From Baffinella frigidus (taxonomy: Eukaryota > Cryptophyceae > Cryptomonadales > Baffinellaceae): DNA of 10,180 bases. This document shows, one piece after another, positions 7,971 through 10,180 of the stretch (positions within the stretch are counted from its first letter, which is position 1; each line of letters opens with the position of its first letter). Where the stretch lies: contig MU646483.1 of the NCBI GenBank assembly GCA_026770585.1, positions 595,425-605,604 on the forward strand, written 5' to 3'. The notes under the pieces were generated by a model. It was not told where the DNA came from. It did no database searches and worked only from the letters and a program-made list of their open reading frames with translations. Made by a program: the position numbers and the translations under genes.

Positions 7971-10047
7971 TGGTCAGACACTGCCCTCTCAGCCGCAGAC
8001 AGCACCCCAAGCTGCGATGAATCGAGACAAAGCTTCCGACGCGTGGTTCAGGGTTTAGGGTTGGGGTTTAAGGGTTAGGGTTGGGGTTTAGGGTTTAGGG
8101 TTTAGGGTTTAGGGTTTAGGGTTTAGGGTTTAGGGTTTAGGGTTTAGGGTTCAGGGTTTAGGGTTTAGGATGCAGGGGGTGGAATTTGGGGTTGAGGGTG
8201 TAGGGTTGAGGGTGAAGGGTTCAGGGTATAGGGTAAAGGGTCTGGGGAGTACCTTGAGCCTCCTAATGAAGCGAAGGAGGTGCTTCCTACCACCCAGCGC
8301 TGCCTCACTCGGCTTGACCGACTATTCGCAAGTTGACATGCTGGGTTTGCGGTACAACCCCGTCAACTTTGGGTCGAAAAAGAGCCCGGGCTCGCAAAAA
8401 TGGTGAGCCCAAGTAGACTGAGACAGACCTACAAGATGGTGGTCCTCCACGGCGCCTTTGATTTGATTTGTCTTTGATTTGATTTATGTCTAAATTAATG
8501 GCTCCAACGATCAAGAATGAATTTATTTTGGGACAGAGCTAGACCTTGAGCTTTTTCTTGATGAAGCGGAGAAGGTGCTTCGGATGCATGCTCGCCGAAT
8601 GGTGGATGTGCGTGTCCACTTTGCGCACGTTGTAGAAGTCTCGGTGTGGGTTGATCTTCGTCACGCAGATCTGTTCAGGGTTTAGGGTTTGGGGTTTGGG
8701 GTTTGGGGTTTGGGGTTTGGGGTTTAGGGTTTAAGGTTTAAGGTTTAAGGTTTAGGGTGTAGGGTGTAGGTTGTAGGGTGTAGGGGTTTAGGGTTTGGGG
8801 TTACAGTTTAGGGGTTAGGGGTTAGGGGCATAGGGTGCGTCACGCAGATCGGTTCAGGGGGGGAAGCACCGTGATTAGCCACAGAGCACGACTGCGGAAA
8901 GCTCGGGTTCAGATCAGAGAGAATCATGAGGGAAGCAGCCCGAAACAATATTCCGGGGCGGTGCATCGATGGTTTTAATGTTGAGGGTTTAGCAACCAGG
9001 GACTGCGAACAAACGCCTGCCGCGCTCAACTGATGGGGCGGTGCAAGATAGATGGCTGCCACGTCCTGCAACTACATCGATTCGTTTCGAAAGTTGTGGG
9101 TGGTGCAGGGACTCTCAACCCTAAACCCGAACCCCCAACCCCTAACCCCTAACCCCCAACCCCCAACCCCTAACCCCTAACCCCTAACCCCTAACCCCTA
9201 ACCCCTGACCCTTAACCTCTAACCCCCAACCCCTAACCCCTTACTCCTAACCCCTAACCCCTACACCCCCAACCCTGAGGAGGGTATACCTCCTATTCTT
9301 TTTTCAAGATGAGCTGCAGGGTTCAGGGACCCTGGACTCTAAACCCTGAACCCCAAAGCCTAACCCCCAAATCCTAGAACCCTGAACCCTGAACCCTAGG
9401 GAGTGCATACCTCTTTGTCCTCGTTCAAGAGGAGGTACATCTGAAACTTCGCCTCGAGCAGCACCTGTTCAACACACCCACCAACTCAGATCGACCGTCT
9501 GCTCTGTGCAACGTACCCAACGATGCATATCACAAACCTGCTCTGCCGCGTGTCCCCAGTGAAGCACATCACGCACTCATGTTTCACCCTCAGGAGGGGT
9601 TGGTACTAGGAGAGAGATGATTGAGAGAGATCGGCAGCCCAACGTGGTGGAAACGCTGCCCGCAATATCAGAGCAGTGTCTAGGCAAATCCCGTCTTGGG
9701 AATGGCGCAGGGTAGCTGCACGGCAGCGGAACATACCATGCGTTTGGACGCGAAGGAGTTGACCGCCGCTGAGCCGATAACCTGAGCAACCGCGCGCGAA
9801 TTTCAGCAGCAGGCAAAGCGGGCCGAGGGCGGCGGGAAGCACGTTCAGAACGAGCAGAAGCACGTTCAGAACGAGCACAACGTGCACAACGTAAAGCACC
9901 TTAAGCACCTGCGCCAACATTTTAATATAATGATAATAATAAAAATGGTAAATTTAGTAGAATATATATGTATCGATGCGTGGGTGGTTCGCAGACCTTC
10001 ATGGTGCGGCGGAGGTCCCCGTAGAACTCGTTGCAGTCCACTCCCGC
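153..10047 (-). CDS. AMPD: AMP deaminase, catalytic region, 16 exons (A-P), partial at both ends
   Basis: AMP deaminase (EC 3.5.4.6) hydrolyses AMP to IMP and NH3 in purine nucleotide interconversion. The model is join(153..219, 673..722, 869..1006, 1777..1866, 2185..2325, 3074..3203, 3493..3602, 4135..4207, 4461..4557, 5724..5797, 6717..6808, 7650..7706, 8545..8670, 9411..9464, 9737..9781, 9997..10047) on the complement. It gives 465 uninterrupted codons. In order it shows [15 protein letters not shown] (zinc HxH), [61 protein letters not shown] (zinc His and catalytic Glu), SIAHGI (catalytic His), SLSTDDP (zinc and catalytic Asp) and LCEIARNSV. The spacing from the RPHAGE His to the AHG His is 22 residues, as I recall it in plant AMPD. 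The N-terminal region and roughly the last 40 residues are outside the window. No frameshift or stop supports a working gene. Exon edges were set by GT..AG, phase and family alignment. Confidence 0.96.
340..540. repeat. Degenerate tandem repeat carrying donor-like CTGTACT motifs
   Basis: Units contain GGATGGTG, a GTGACT-type core and (A)CCTGTACT in various states of decay, at about 365-385, 405-430, 470-502 and 506-540. The last unit joins the exon O copy. In complement each carries AGTACAG followed by GT or a mutated version. Confidence 0.65.
534..568 (-). repeat. Copy of the last 35 nt of exon O plus donor
   Basis: Matches 673-707 at 32 of 35 bases and keeps [11 protein letters not shown] in frame. 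All three differences are third-position and silent. Its donor reads AG|GTGAGT, closer to the eukaryotic consensus than the exon's own GTCTGT. No convincing acceptor precedes it. Confidence 0.9.
589..663. repeat. 22-bp tandem repeat, four units
   Basis: AAGTCAACA begins at 589, 611, 633 and 655, an exact 22-bp period. The last two units are closest to each other. It lies just inside intron O-P, next to the exon O donor. Confidence 0.9.
673..722 (-). CDS. AMPD: AMPD exon O
   Basis: Sixteen codons plus two bases, [16 protein letters not shown], matching family EPLVEEYSIAASVWKLS. The acceptor is CGCAG|GAG and the donor ACAG|GTCTGT (phase 2). Its last 35 bases are copied at 534-568. Confidence 0.95.
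826..866. repeat. GAA/GAG/GAT triplet repeat after the exon N donor
   Basis: A purine-rich triplet tract abuts the exon N donor. On the gene strand the intron begins with GTACTT followed by CTT/CAT/CTC triplets. Confidence 0.85.
869..1006 (-). CDS. AMPD: AMPD exon N, STDDP active-site exon
   Basis: Forty-six codons from [20 protein letters not shown] to [18 protein letters not shown]. The paired Asp residues of STDDP are the zinc and catalytic Asp of the family. The acceptor is CGCAG|GTT and the donor AAG|GTACTT, phase 0. The donor runs straight into a CTT/CAT/CTC-rich intron. Confidence 0.98.
1038..1120. repeat. Tandem repeat of about 20-23 bp, four units
   Basis: Units contain ACATTAATCGC or CATGAATCGC followed by CAGGCTAAC or a variant. 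They start near 1038, 1061, 1081 and 1104. Confidence 0.8.
1184..1206 (-). repeat. Fragment resembling the spliced exon M-exon N junction
   Basis: It reads LYLEQVGL without an intron. It matches the joined exon M end and exon N start at 20 of 23 bases. The match is short, so chance similarity at an acceptor-like CAG|GTTGGGCT is possible. Confidence 0.45.
1392..1413. repeat. Perfect 10-bp hairpin flanked by A and T runs
   Basis: Arms TGAGACCGGA and TCCGGTCTCA have a 2-nt loop. An A-rich run precedes and TCTTTT follows. It looks like a bacterial terminator, but it is inside an intron. Confidence 0.8.
1481..1540 (-). pseudogene. Copy of the last 60 nt of exon M with donor
   Basis: Twenty open codons, [20 protein letters not shown], followed by G|GTTATG. 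It differs from exon M at nine bases, five of them at third positions. The 5' third of the exon and its acceptor are missing. Confidence 0.9.
1649..1675 (-). repeat. Second copy of the exon M end (27 nt, identical)
   Basis: Nine codons, LQHLFYLEQ preceded by CTC in place, identical to the exon M end. The following dinucleotide is GC instead of GT. Confidence 0.88.
1777..1866 (-). CDS. AMPD: AMPD exon M
   Basis: Thirty codons, [20 protein letters not shown] then [10 protein letters not shown]. The AHGI His corresponds to the second active-site His of the deaminase fold. The acceptor is GCTCAG|GTA and the donor CAG|GTTATC, phase 0. Its 3' end is copied at 1481-1540 and 1649-1675. Confidence 0.96.
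1867..2184 (-). other. Intron L-M (318 nt)
   Basis: It contains a GA/CG-rich simple repeat at 2079-2170. The rest (1867-2078) is unique sequence in which I see no gene or exon copy. Confidence 0.8.
2079..2170. repeat. GA and CG simple repeat
   Basis: (GA)n tracts surround an alternating CG run at about 2100-2116, a possible Z-DNA former. It lies just inside the intron after the exon L donor. Confidence 0.9.
2185..2325 (-). CDS. AMPD: AMPD exon L, HAGE active-site exon
   Basis: Forty-seven codons running from [17 protein letters not shown] to [17 protein letters not shown]. By family knowledge the His of HAGE binds zinc and the Glu acts in catalysis. The acceptor is GTGCAG|GAG and the donor ATG|GTCAGC, phase 0. 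Its start is copied at 2471-2508 with a one-base insertion. Confidence 0.98.
2375..2432. repeat. Perfect inverted repeat, 23-bp arms
   Basis: Arms 2375-2397 and 2410-2432 are exactly complementary, with a 12-nt loop. The ends carry C6/G runs and the arm contains a CGATCG core. Confidence 0.93.
2471..2508 (-). pseudogene. Copy of the exon L start with acceptor, frameshifted
   Basis: GCTGCAG|GAGGAC gives EDTLPYS. One extra C then shifts the frame within the YYIYH codons. It lies upstream of the real exon L start and retains the CAG acceptor. Confidence 0.9.
2573..2635. repeat. GA/GCGA microsatellite
   Basis: Purine-rich simple repeat; pyrimidine-rich on the gene strand. Confidence 0.9.
2876..2934 (-). 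pseudogene. Copy of the exon K end with donor, frameshifted
   Basis: Encodes [12 protein letters not shown]. One C is lost in the C run, and the copy ends GAG|GTTCG like the exon. The three substitutions before the indel are third-position and silent. A shorter relic with the same TGCGAG|GTT edge lies at about 2737-2748. Confidence 0.9.
3074..3203 (-). CDS. AMPD: AMPD exon K
   Basis: Encodes [20 protein letters not shown] then [20 protein letters not shown] and WCE. The family signature is FLKQVVGFDLVDDESKPE. It enters in phase 2 (AG|G gives Arg) and leaves in phase 0. The acceptor is CACCAG|GGA and the donor GAG|GTTCGC. Its 3' end is copied at 2876-2934. Confidence 0.98.
3204..3492 (-). other. 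Intron J-K (289 nt), mostly a palindromic element
   Basis: Begins at the exon J donor and runs through the palindromic element 3315-3490, then about 107 nt of unique sequence to the exon K acceptor. The unique part has a stop in the inherited frame, so it is not coding. Confidence 0.85.
3315..3490. mobile_element. MITE-like palindrome with 5-bp flanking repeat at the exon J donor
   Basis: Arms 3317-3390 and 3416-3489 match at 69 of 74 positions, around a 25-nt AT-rich loop. ACCTG flanks the element at 3310-3314 and 3491-3495. On the gene strand the flank is CAGGT, which places AG|GT at both edges. One of these is the exon J donor. There is no coding capacity. It resembles non-autonomous DNA transposons and introner elements; the family is unknown. 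Confidence 0.85.
3493..3602 (-). CDS. AMPD: AMPD exon J
   Basis: Thirty-six codons plus two bases, starting [10 protein letters not shown] and ending [14 protein letters not shown], as in family WLIQLPRLYNIY and ILDNIFIPLFEAT. The acceptor, AAACCAG|GTG, follows telomere-like repeats. The donor, CACCAG|GTAATG, falls inside the 5-bp repeat flanking a palindromic element (3315-3490). Confidence 0.97.
3612..3788 (+). repeat. Telomere-like TTTAGGG tract, degenerate
   Basis: Many TTTAGGG units mixed with TTTGGGG, TTTAGAG and TTCGGG variants, plus an ATTATTT stretch near 3622-3648. The CCCTAAA complement provides the acceptor side of exon J. Confidence 0.95.
3798..3862 (-). pseudogene. Copies of the exon I end, one intact with donor and one partial
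   Basis: 3798-3839 encodes [14 protein letters not shown] followed by GTACCTA, the same donor as exon I. Three differences, all third-position and silent. Directly upstream, about 3840-3862 is a second relic reading VNTNDLY with an extra G. Confidence 0.9.
3915..4124. mobile_element. Imperfect inverted-repeat element
   Basis: Ends near 3915-3944 and 4093-4124 are related in inverted orientation, around GCACCCCGCCC and its complement. The interior is AT-richer and contains the small palindrome TCTTGGAATCCAAGA. No coding capacity; target duplication not clear. Confidence 0.5.
4135..4207 (-). CDS. AMPD: AMPD exon I
   Basis: Encodes [11 protein letters not shown] then [13 protein letters not shown], matching the family segment ending VNNDLYSENVVW. 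It enters in phase 2 and leaves in phase 0. The acceptor is CGCAG|GAG and the donor TGG|GTACCT. Copies of its 3' end lie at 3798-3862. Confidence 0.96.
4386..4459. repeat. AT-rich GAATT/AAATTC repeat after the exon H donor
   Basis: Repeated GATTCGAATTC and AAATTC units, locally self-complementary, start right at the exon H donor (GTGAATTTG...). This tract makes up the 5' third of the 253-nt intron H-I. Confidence 0.85.
4461..4557 (-). CDS. AMPD: AMPD exon H
   Basis: Encodes [20 protein letters not shown] then [11 protein letters not shown], matching the family [32 protein letters not shown]. It enters in phase 1 and leaves in phase 2. The acceptor is ACAG|GGGGG and the donor CAG|GTGAAT. Two copies of its acceptor edge lie upstream at 4859-4896 and 4932-4949. 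Confidence 0.97.
4617..4780. mobile_element. Imperfect inverted-repeat element
   Basis: End segments 4617-4646 and 4751-4780 are inverted repeats matching at about 25 of 30 bases (CCACACAGCGG end). The inside carries a CCGTAGGGTCGTAGG motif like the other palindromes here. No coding capacity. Confidence 0.6.
4859..4896 (-). pseudogene. Copy of the exon H start with acceptor
   Basis: ACAG|GG then 12 in-frame codons [12 protein letters not shown]. Four differences from exon H, three at third positions; the fourth is Ala to Ser. It breaks off into telomere-like sequence after the Phe codon. Confidence 0.9.
4932..4949 (-). repeat. Second, shorter relic of the exon H start
   Basis: ACAACAG| followed by a G run and TTCTATCTTGC, matching the exon H start with one extra G in the run. 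Confidence 0.7.
5211..5303 (-). pseudogene. Scrambled exon G fragments with donor and acceptor edges
   Basis: 5211-5258 keeps AACCCGTGCGG and ACCGACAAC...TTCG|GTCC with the middle of the exon deleted. About 5286-5303 reads ACATCAG|GTGCGGGTCC, a fused acceptor-plus-internal fragment. TGTCAACTT repeats lie between the two. Confidence 0.7.
5340..5431. mobile_element. Imperfect palindrome with CCTACGG/CCGTAGG motifs
   Basis: Arms 5340-5380 and 5391-5431 match at 32 of 41 positions, starting GGGTACGGGTA. Internal CTACCGTAGG palindromes resemble those in the elements at 3315-3490 and 7355-7519. Confidence 0.7.
5456..5477 (-). repeat. Copy of the exon G end with donor
   Basis: AAGACCGACAACATGCTCG|GTCTC repeats the last codons of exon G (KTDNML) and its phase-1 donor. 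Confidence 0.85.
5478..5720 (+). repeat. Telomere-like tract following the exon G donor
   Basis: Mostly TTTAGGG with TTCAGGG, TGTAGGG and TTTGGGG variants. It abuts the exon G donor, so the intron starts GTCAACCCTGAACCC. Confidence 0.93.
5724..5797 (-). CDS. AMPD: AMPD exon G
   Basis: Encodes [20 protein letters not shown] then DNML, the highly conserved family segment [19 protein letters not shown]. It enters in phase 2 and leaves in phase 1. The acceptor ACATCAG|GTT and the donor TCG|GTCAAC both adjoin telomere-like repeats. Confidence 0.97.
5803..6145 (+). repeat. Telomere-like tract preceding the exon G acceptor
   Basis: Seven perfect TTTAGGG units at 5804-5852, then degenerate TTTAGGG/TTTGGG. 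In complement it reads CCCTAAACATCAG at the exon G acceptor. Confidence 0.95.
6149..6222 (-). pseudogene. Copy of the exon F 3' portion, open frame and intact donor
   Basis: Twenty-four codons plus CG, running from [20 protein letters not shown] to QGFD, exactly the length of the same part of exon F. Six differences, four silent. Just upstream TTCGAG survives, but the SLK codons are gone and no good acceptor is seen. The donor is G|GTCAACCC. It could be an alternative exon using GAG|ATG, but more likely it is a relic. Confidence 0.88.
6306..6331. repeat. Perfect 10-bp hairpin
   Basis: GTCTCGTGTC and GACACGAGAC flank a 6-nt loop within intron F-G. Confidence 0.85.
6366..6462. repeat. Tandem duplication partner of 6630-6727
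   Basis: About 97 bp, highly similar to 6630-6727. It includes the exon F end (CTTCGACCG|GTGCCC, complement of 6449-6462) and the intron sequence beyond it. Confidence 0.88.
6501..6569 (-). pseudogene. Copy of the exon F 3' portion, frameshifted, donor lost
   Basis: Keeps MLDVH-like codons and ACAACCAGACGCTCCACCGC, but it has a deletion after ATGAC that shifts the frame, and the donor GT has become AT. Confidence 0.88.
6717..6808 (-). CDS. AMPD: AMPD exon F
   Basis: Thirty codons plus two bases. It begins [20 protein letters not shown] and ends TLHRFD, matching the family VFESLDLTGYDLNVDLLDVHAD. The acceptor is TACAG|GTG and the donor CCG|GTGCCC (phase 2). It is the only copy in the 6149-7070 array that has both a full start and a full end, so I take it as the constitutive exon. 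Confidence 0.93.
6905..6955 (-). pseudogene. Copy of the exon F start with acceptor (51 nt)
   Basis: ATCAG| then [17 protein letters not shown]. Five differences from exon F, four silent. It then runs into minisatellite with no donor like that of exon F. Confidence 0.9.
7020..7070 (-). pseudogene. Second copy of the exon F start with acceptor (51 nt)
   Basis: ATCAG| then [17 protein letters not shown]. Same breakpoint as the copy at 6905-6955. Confidence 0.9.
7355..7519. mobile_element. MITE-like palindrome, 67-bp arms
   Basis: Arms 7355-7421 and 7453-7519 differ at about six positions and start ATAGGGYAACGTCCTG. They surround a 31-nt loop. The interior carries CCTACGG/CCGTAGG motifs. No coding capacity and no clear target duplication. 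Confidence 0.85.
7593..7648. repeat. 28-bp tandem duplication next to the exon E donor
   Basis: CAATCCAAAT units at 7593-7620 and 7621-7648 differ at a few bases. The second ends at the exon E donor. Confidence 0.88.
7650..7706 (-). CDS. AMPD: AMPD exon E
   Basis: Nineteen codons, [19 protein letters not shown], matching the family [20 protein letters not shown]. The acceptor is TTCGCAG|AAA and the donor CAG|GTCTGT, phase 0. A 28-bp tandem duplication follows the donor inside the intron. Confidence 0.95.
7787..7851. repeat. Nested inverted repeat
   Basis: Outer arms CTGTCTTGTGG (7787-7797) and CCACAAGACAG (7841-7851) enclose a nearly complementary CGTTTGAC / GTCAAGCG pair. Confidence 0.8.
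7937..7970. repeat. GA microsatellite
   Basis: (GA)n with one GC interruption. Confidence 0.9.
8048..8245 (+). repeat. Telomere-like tract with nine perfect TTTAGGG units
   Basis: 8087-8149 is nine uninterrupted TTTAGGG units, the longest perfect array in the window. The flanks are degenerate (TTCAGGG, TTGAGGG, TGTAGGG). Confidence 0.97.
8253..8286 (-). pseudogene. Copy of the exon D end with donor
   Basis: AAGCACCTC...CTCAAG|GTACTC encodes [11 protein letters not shown] against [12 protein letters not shown] in exon D. One codon is deleted in frame. There are three silent changes and two Lys-to-Arg changes. An AG lies just before the match. Confidence 0.9.
8545..8670 (-). CDS. AMPD: AMPD exon D, HxH zinc-binding exon
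   Basis: Forty-two codons containing [20 protein letters not shown] and [12 protein letters not shown]. The HIH pair binds the catalytic zinc in the adenosine/AMP deaminase fold. The acceptor, CCCTGAACAG|ATC, is formed from the adjoining telomere-like repeat. The donor is AAG|GTCTAG, phase 0. Both ends have partial copies nearby (8838-8859 and 8253-8286). Confidence 0.97.
8677..8835 (+). repeat. Telomere-like tract forming the exon D acceptor
   Basis: TTTAGGG/TTTGGGG/TTTAAGG/TGTAGGG variants. In complement it ends CCCTGAACAG at the exon D acceptor. Confidence 0.93.
8838..8859 (-). repeat. Copy of the exon D start with mutated acceptor
   Basis: Same 22 bases as the exon D start plus intron end, but the acceptor CAG reads CCG. 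Confidence 0.85.
9113..9275 (-). repeat. Inverted telomere-like tract (CCCCTAA-type)
   Basis: CCCTAA, CCCCTAA and CCCCCAA units on the plus strand, opposite to nearly all other tracts here. The transcript would be G-rich. Confidence 0.93.
9290..9313 (-). pseudogene. Pseudo-exon copy of the exon C end, with acceptor and donor
   Basis: CTGCAG| then 24 nt ending GAG|GTATAC, aligned base for base with the last eight codons of exon C. It reads LILKKE, stop, E instead of LLLNEDKE. The acceptor is supplied by a telomere-like CCCTGCAG. Confidence 0.82.
9336..9400 (-). repeat. Inverted telomere-like tract, CCCTGAA/CCCTAAA type
   Basis: C-rich on the plus strand. It lies between the exon C donor and the pseudo-exon. 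Confidence 0.88.
9411..9464 (-). CDS. AMPD: AMPD exon C
   Basis: Eighteen codons, [18 protein letters not shown], corresponding to the family LVLLEQKFNLHLMLNADKE helix. The acceptor is GAACAG|GTG and the donor GAG|GTATGC, phase 0. A decayed copy of its last eight codons with the donor lies at 9290-9313. Confidence 0.9.
9737..9781 (-). CDS. AMPD: AMPD exon B
   Basis: Fifteen codons, [15 protein letters not shown]. It fills exactly the family segment between 'HHVLK' and 'LVLLEQKF', which is VIAAGNIRTLCHRRL in plants. The acceptor is CTCAG|GTT and the donor ATG|GTATGT, phase 0. Similarity alone is weak; length, phase and order carry the call. Confidence 0.78.
9836..9877. repeat. 21-bp tandem duplication in intron A-B
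   Basis: GAAGCACGTTCAGAACGAGCA occurs as two perfect adjacent units. The rest of this 215-nt intron includes an AT-rich stretch at 9920-9970. Confidence 0.92.
9997..10047 (-). CDS. AMPD: AMPD exon A
   Basis: Seventeen codons, phase 0 at both ends, including [15 protein letters not shown]. This matches the family segment around 'FFTDLHHVLK' that lies before the catalytic barrel. The acceptor is CAG|GCG, directly downstream of telomere-like sequence, and the donor is AAG|GTCTGC. The acceptor is the least certain boundary, because this part of the family is poorly conserved. Confidence 0.8.
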
Positions 10048-10050
10048 CTG

Positions 10051-10180
10051 GGTTCGAGTTTCGAGTTTGGGGTTTAAAGTTGTGGGTTTGGGGTTTAGGG
10101 TTTGGGGTTTAGTGTTTAGGGTTGAGGGTTTAGGGTTTAGGGTTTATGGTTGGGGGTTTGGGGTTTGGGGTTTGGGGTTT
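10051..10180 (+). repeat. Telomere-like tract before the exon A acceptor
   Basis: TTTAGGG and TTTGGGG variants run to the window end. The complement supplies CTCGAACCCAG at the exon A acceptor. Confidence 0.92.

Larger units (their letters stand above)
7707..8544 (-). other. Intron D-E (838 nt)
   Basis: Contains a nested hairpin (7787-7851), a GATAGAGGC repeat (7830-7875), a (GA)n tract (7937-7970), a telomere-like tract (8048-8245), a copy of the exon D end (8253-8286) and a TTGATT-rich stretch (8457-8485). Confidence 0.85.
8671..9410 (-). other. Intron C-D (740 nt)
   Basis: Contains telomere-like tracts in both orientations (8677-8835 and 9113-9275/9336-9400), a mutated copy of the exon D start (8838-8859) and a pseudo-exon from exon C (9290-9313). 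8870-9110 is unique sequence with GGGGCGGTGCA twice; no gene seen. Confidence 0.85.

Noticed and set aside
8320-8415. Further AMPD exon near 8330
   Set aside because: No family motif on either strand; only short inverted repeats such as GAGCCCGGGCTC.
153-10047. The whole locus is a pseudogene
   Set aside because: The 16 best exons join with matching phases to 465 codons without a stop and keep all known active-site residues.
10051-10180. A true chromosome end
   Set aside because: Telomere-like tracts are degenerate, dispersed through introns of one gene and found in both orientations; no terminal array.

Overview
This is eukaryotic nuclear DNA. One multi-exon gene runs through almost the whole window on the minus strand, from about 10047 down to 153. 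It encodes the catalytic part of an AMP deaminase (AMPD), the enzyme that converts AMP to IMP and ammonia. Sixteen exons of 45 to 141 nt can be placed by family motifs, GT..AG boundaries and reading phase. Joined, they give 1395 nt, exactly 465 codons, with no stop and no phase conflict. The zinc and catalytic motifs [19 protein letters not shown] and STDDP are present in the family order. The N-terminal region lies beyond 10180 and the last few tens of residues lie before position 1.

Organism (inference): GC-rich coding sequence, short exons, long introns full of simple repeats, and abundant plant-type telomeric repeat (TTTAGGG) point to an alga or alga-related protist. A chromerid or dinoflagellate-like alveolate is one possibility. 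Donor sites are nearly unconstrained after GT, but every exon ends in G and all 16 acceptors are CAG, usually followed by G. I cannot name a species.

Layout in transcription order: 10180-10048 telomere-like intron sequence; exons A-C (10047-9411); a 740-nt intron with telomere-like tracts in both orientations and a decayed copy of an exon C edge; exon D (HxH zinc motif, 8545-8670); an intron with nine perfect TTTAGGG units; exon E (7650-7706); an intron with a 67-bp-arm palindrome and a minisatellite carrying exon F starts; exon F (6717-6808) inside an array of its own partial copies; exon G (5724-5797) set between telomere-like tracts; exons H and I; exon J, whose donor lies in the flanking repeat of a transposon-like palindrome; exons K to P; and a GATA/GA microsatellite at the window start.

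The unusual feature is not the enzyme but the introns. At least 11 of the 16 exons have one or more extra partial copies in an adjacent intron. Most of these include a splice boundary (exon end plus GT, or CAG plus exon start). Many copies keep the reading frame, and most of their differences from the real exon fall at third codon positions. Together with inverted-repeat elements and telomere-like repeats that supply the acceptor tract for several exons, this looks like a gene whose introns are being created, extended or rearranged through duplicated splice edges.
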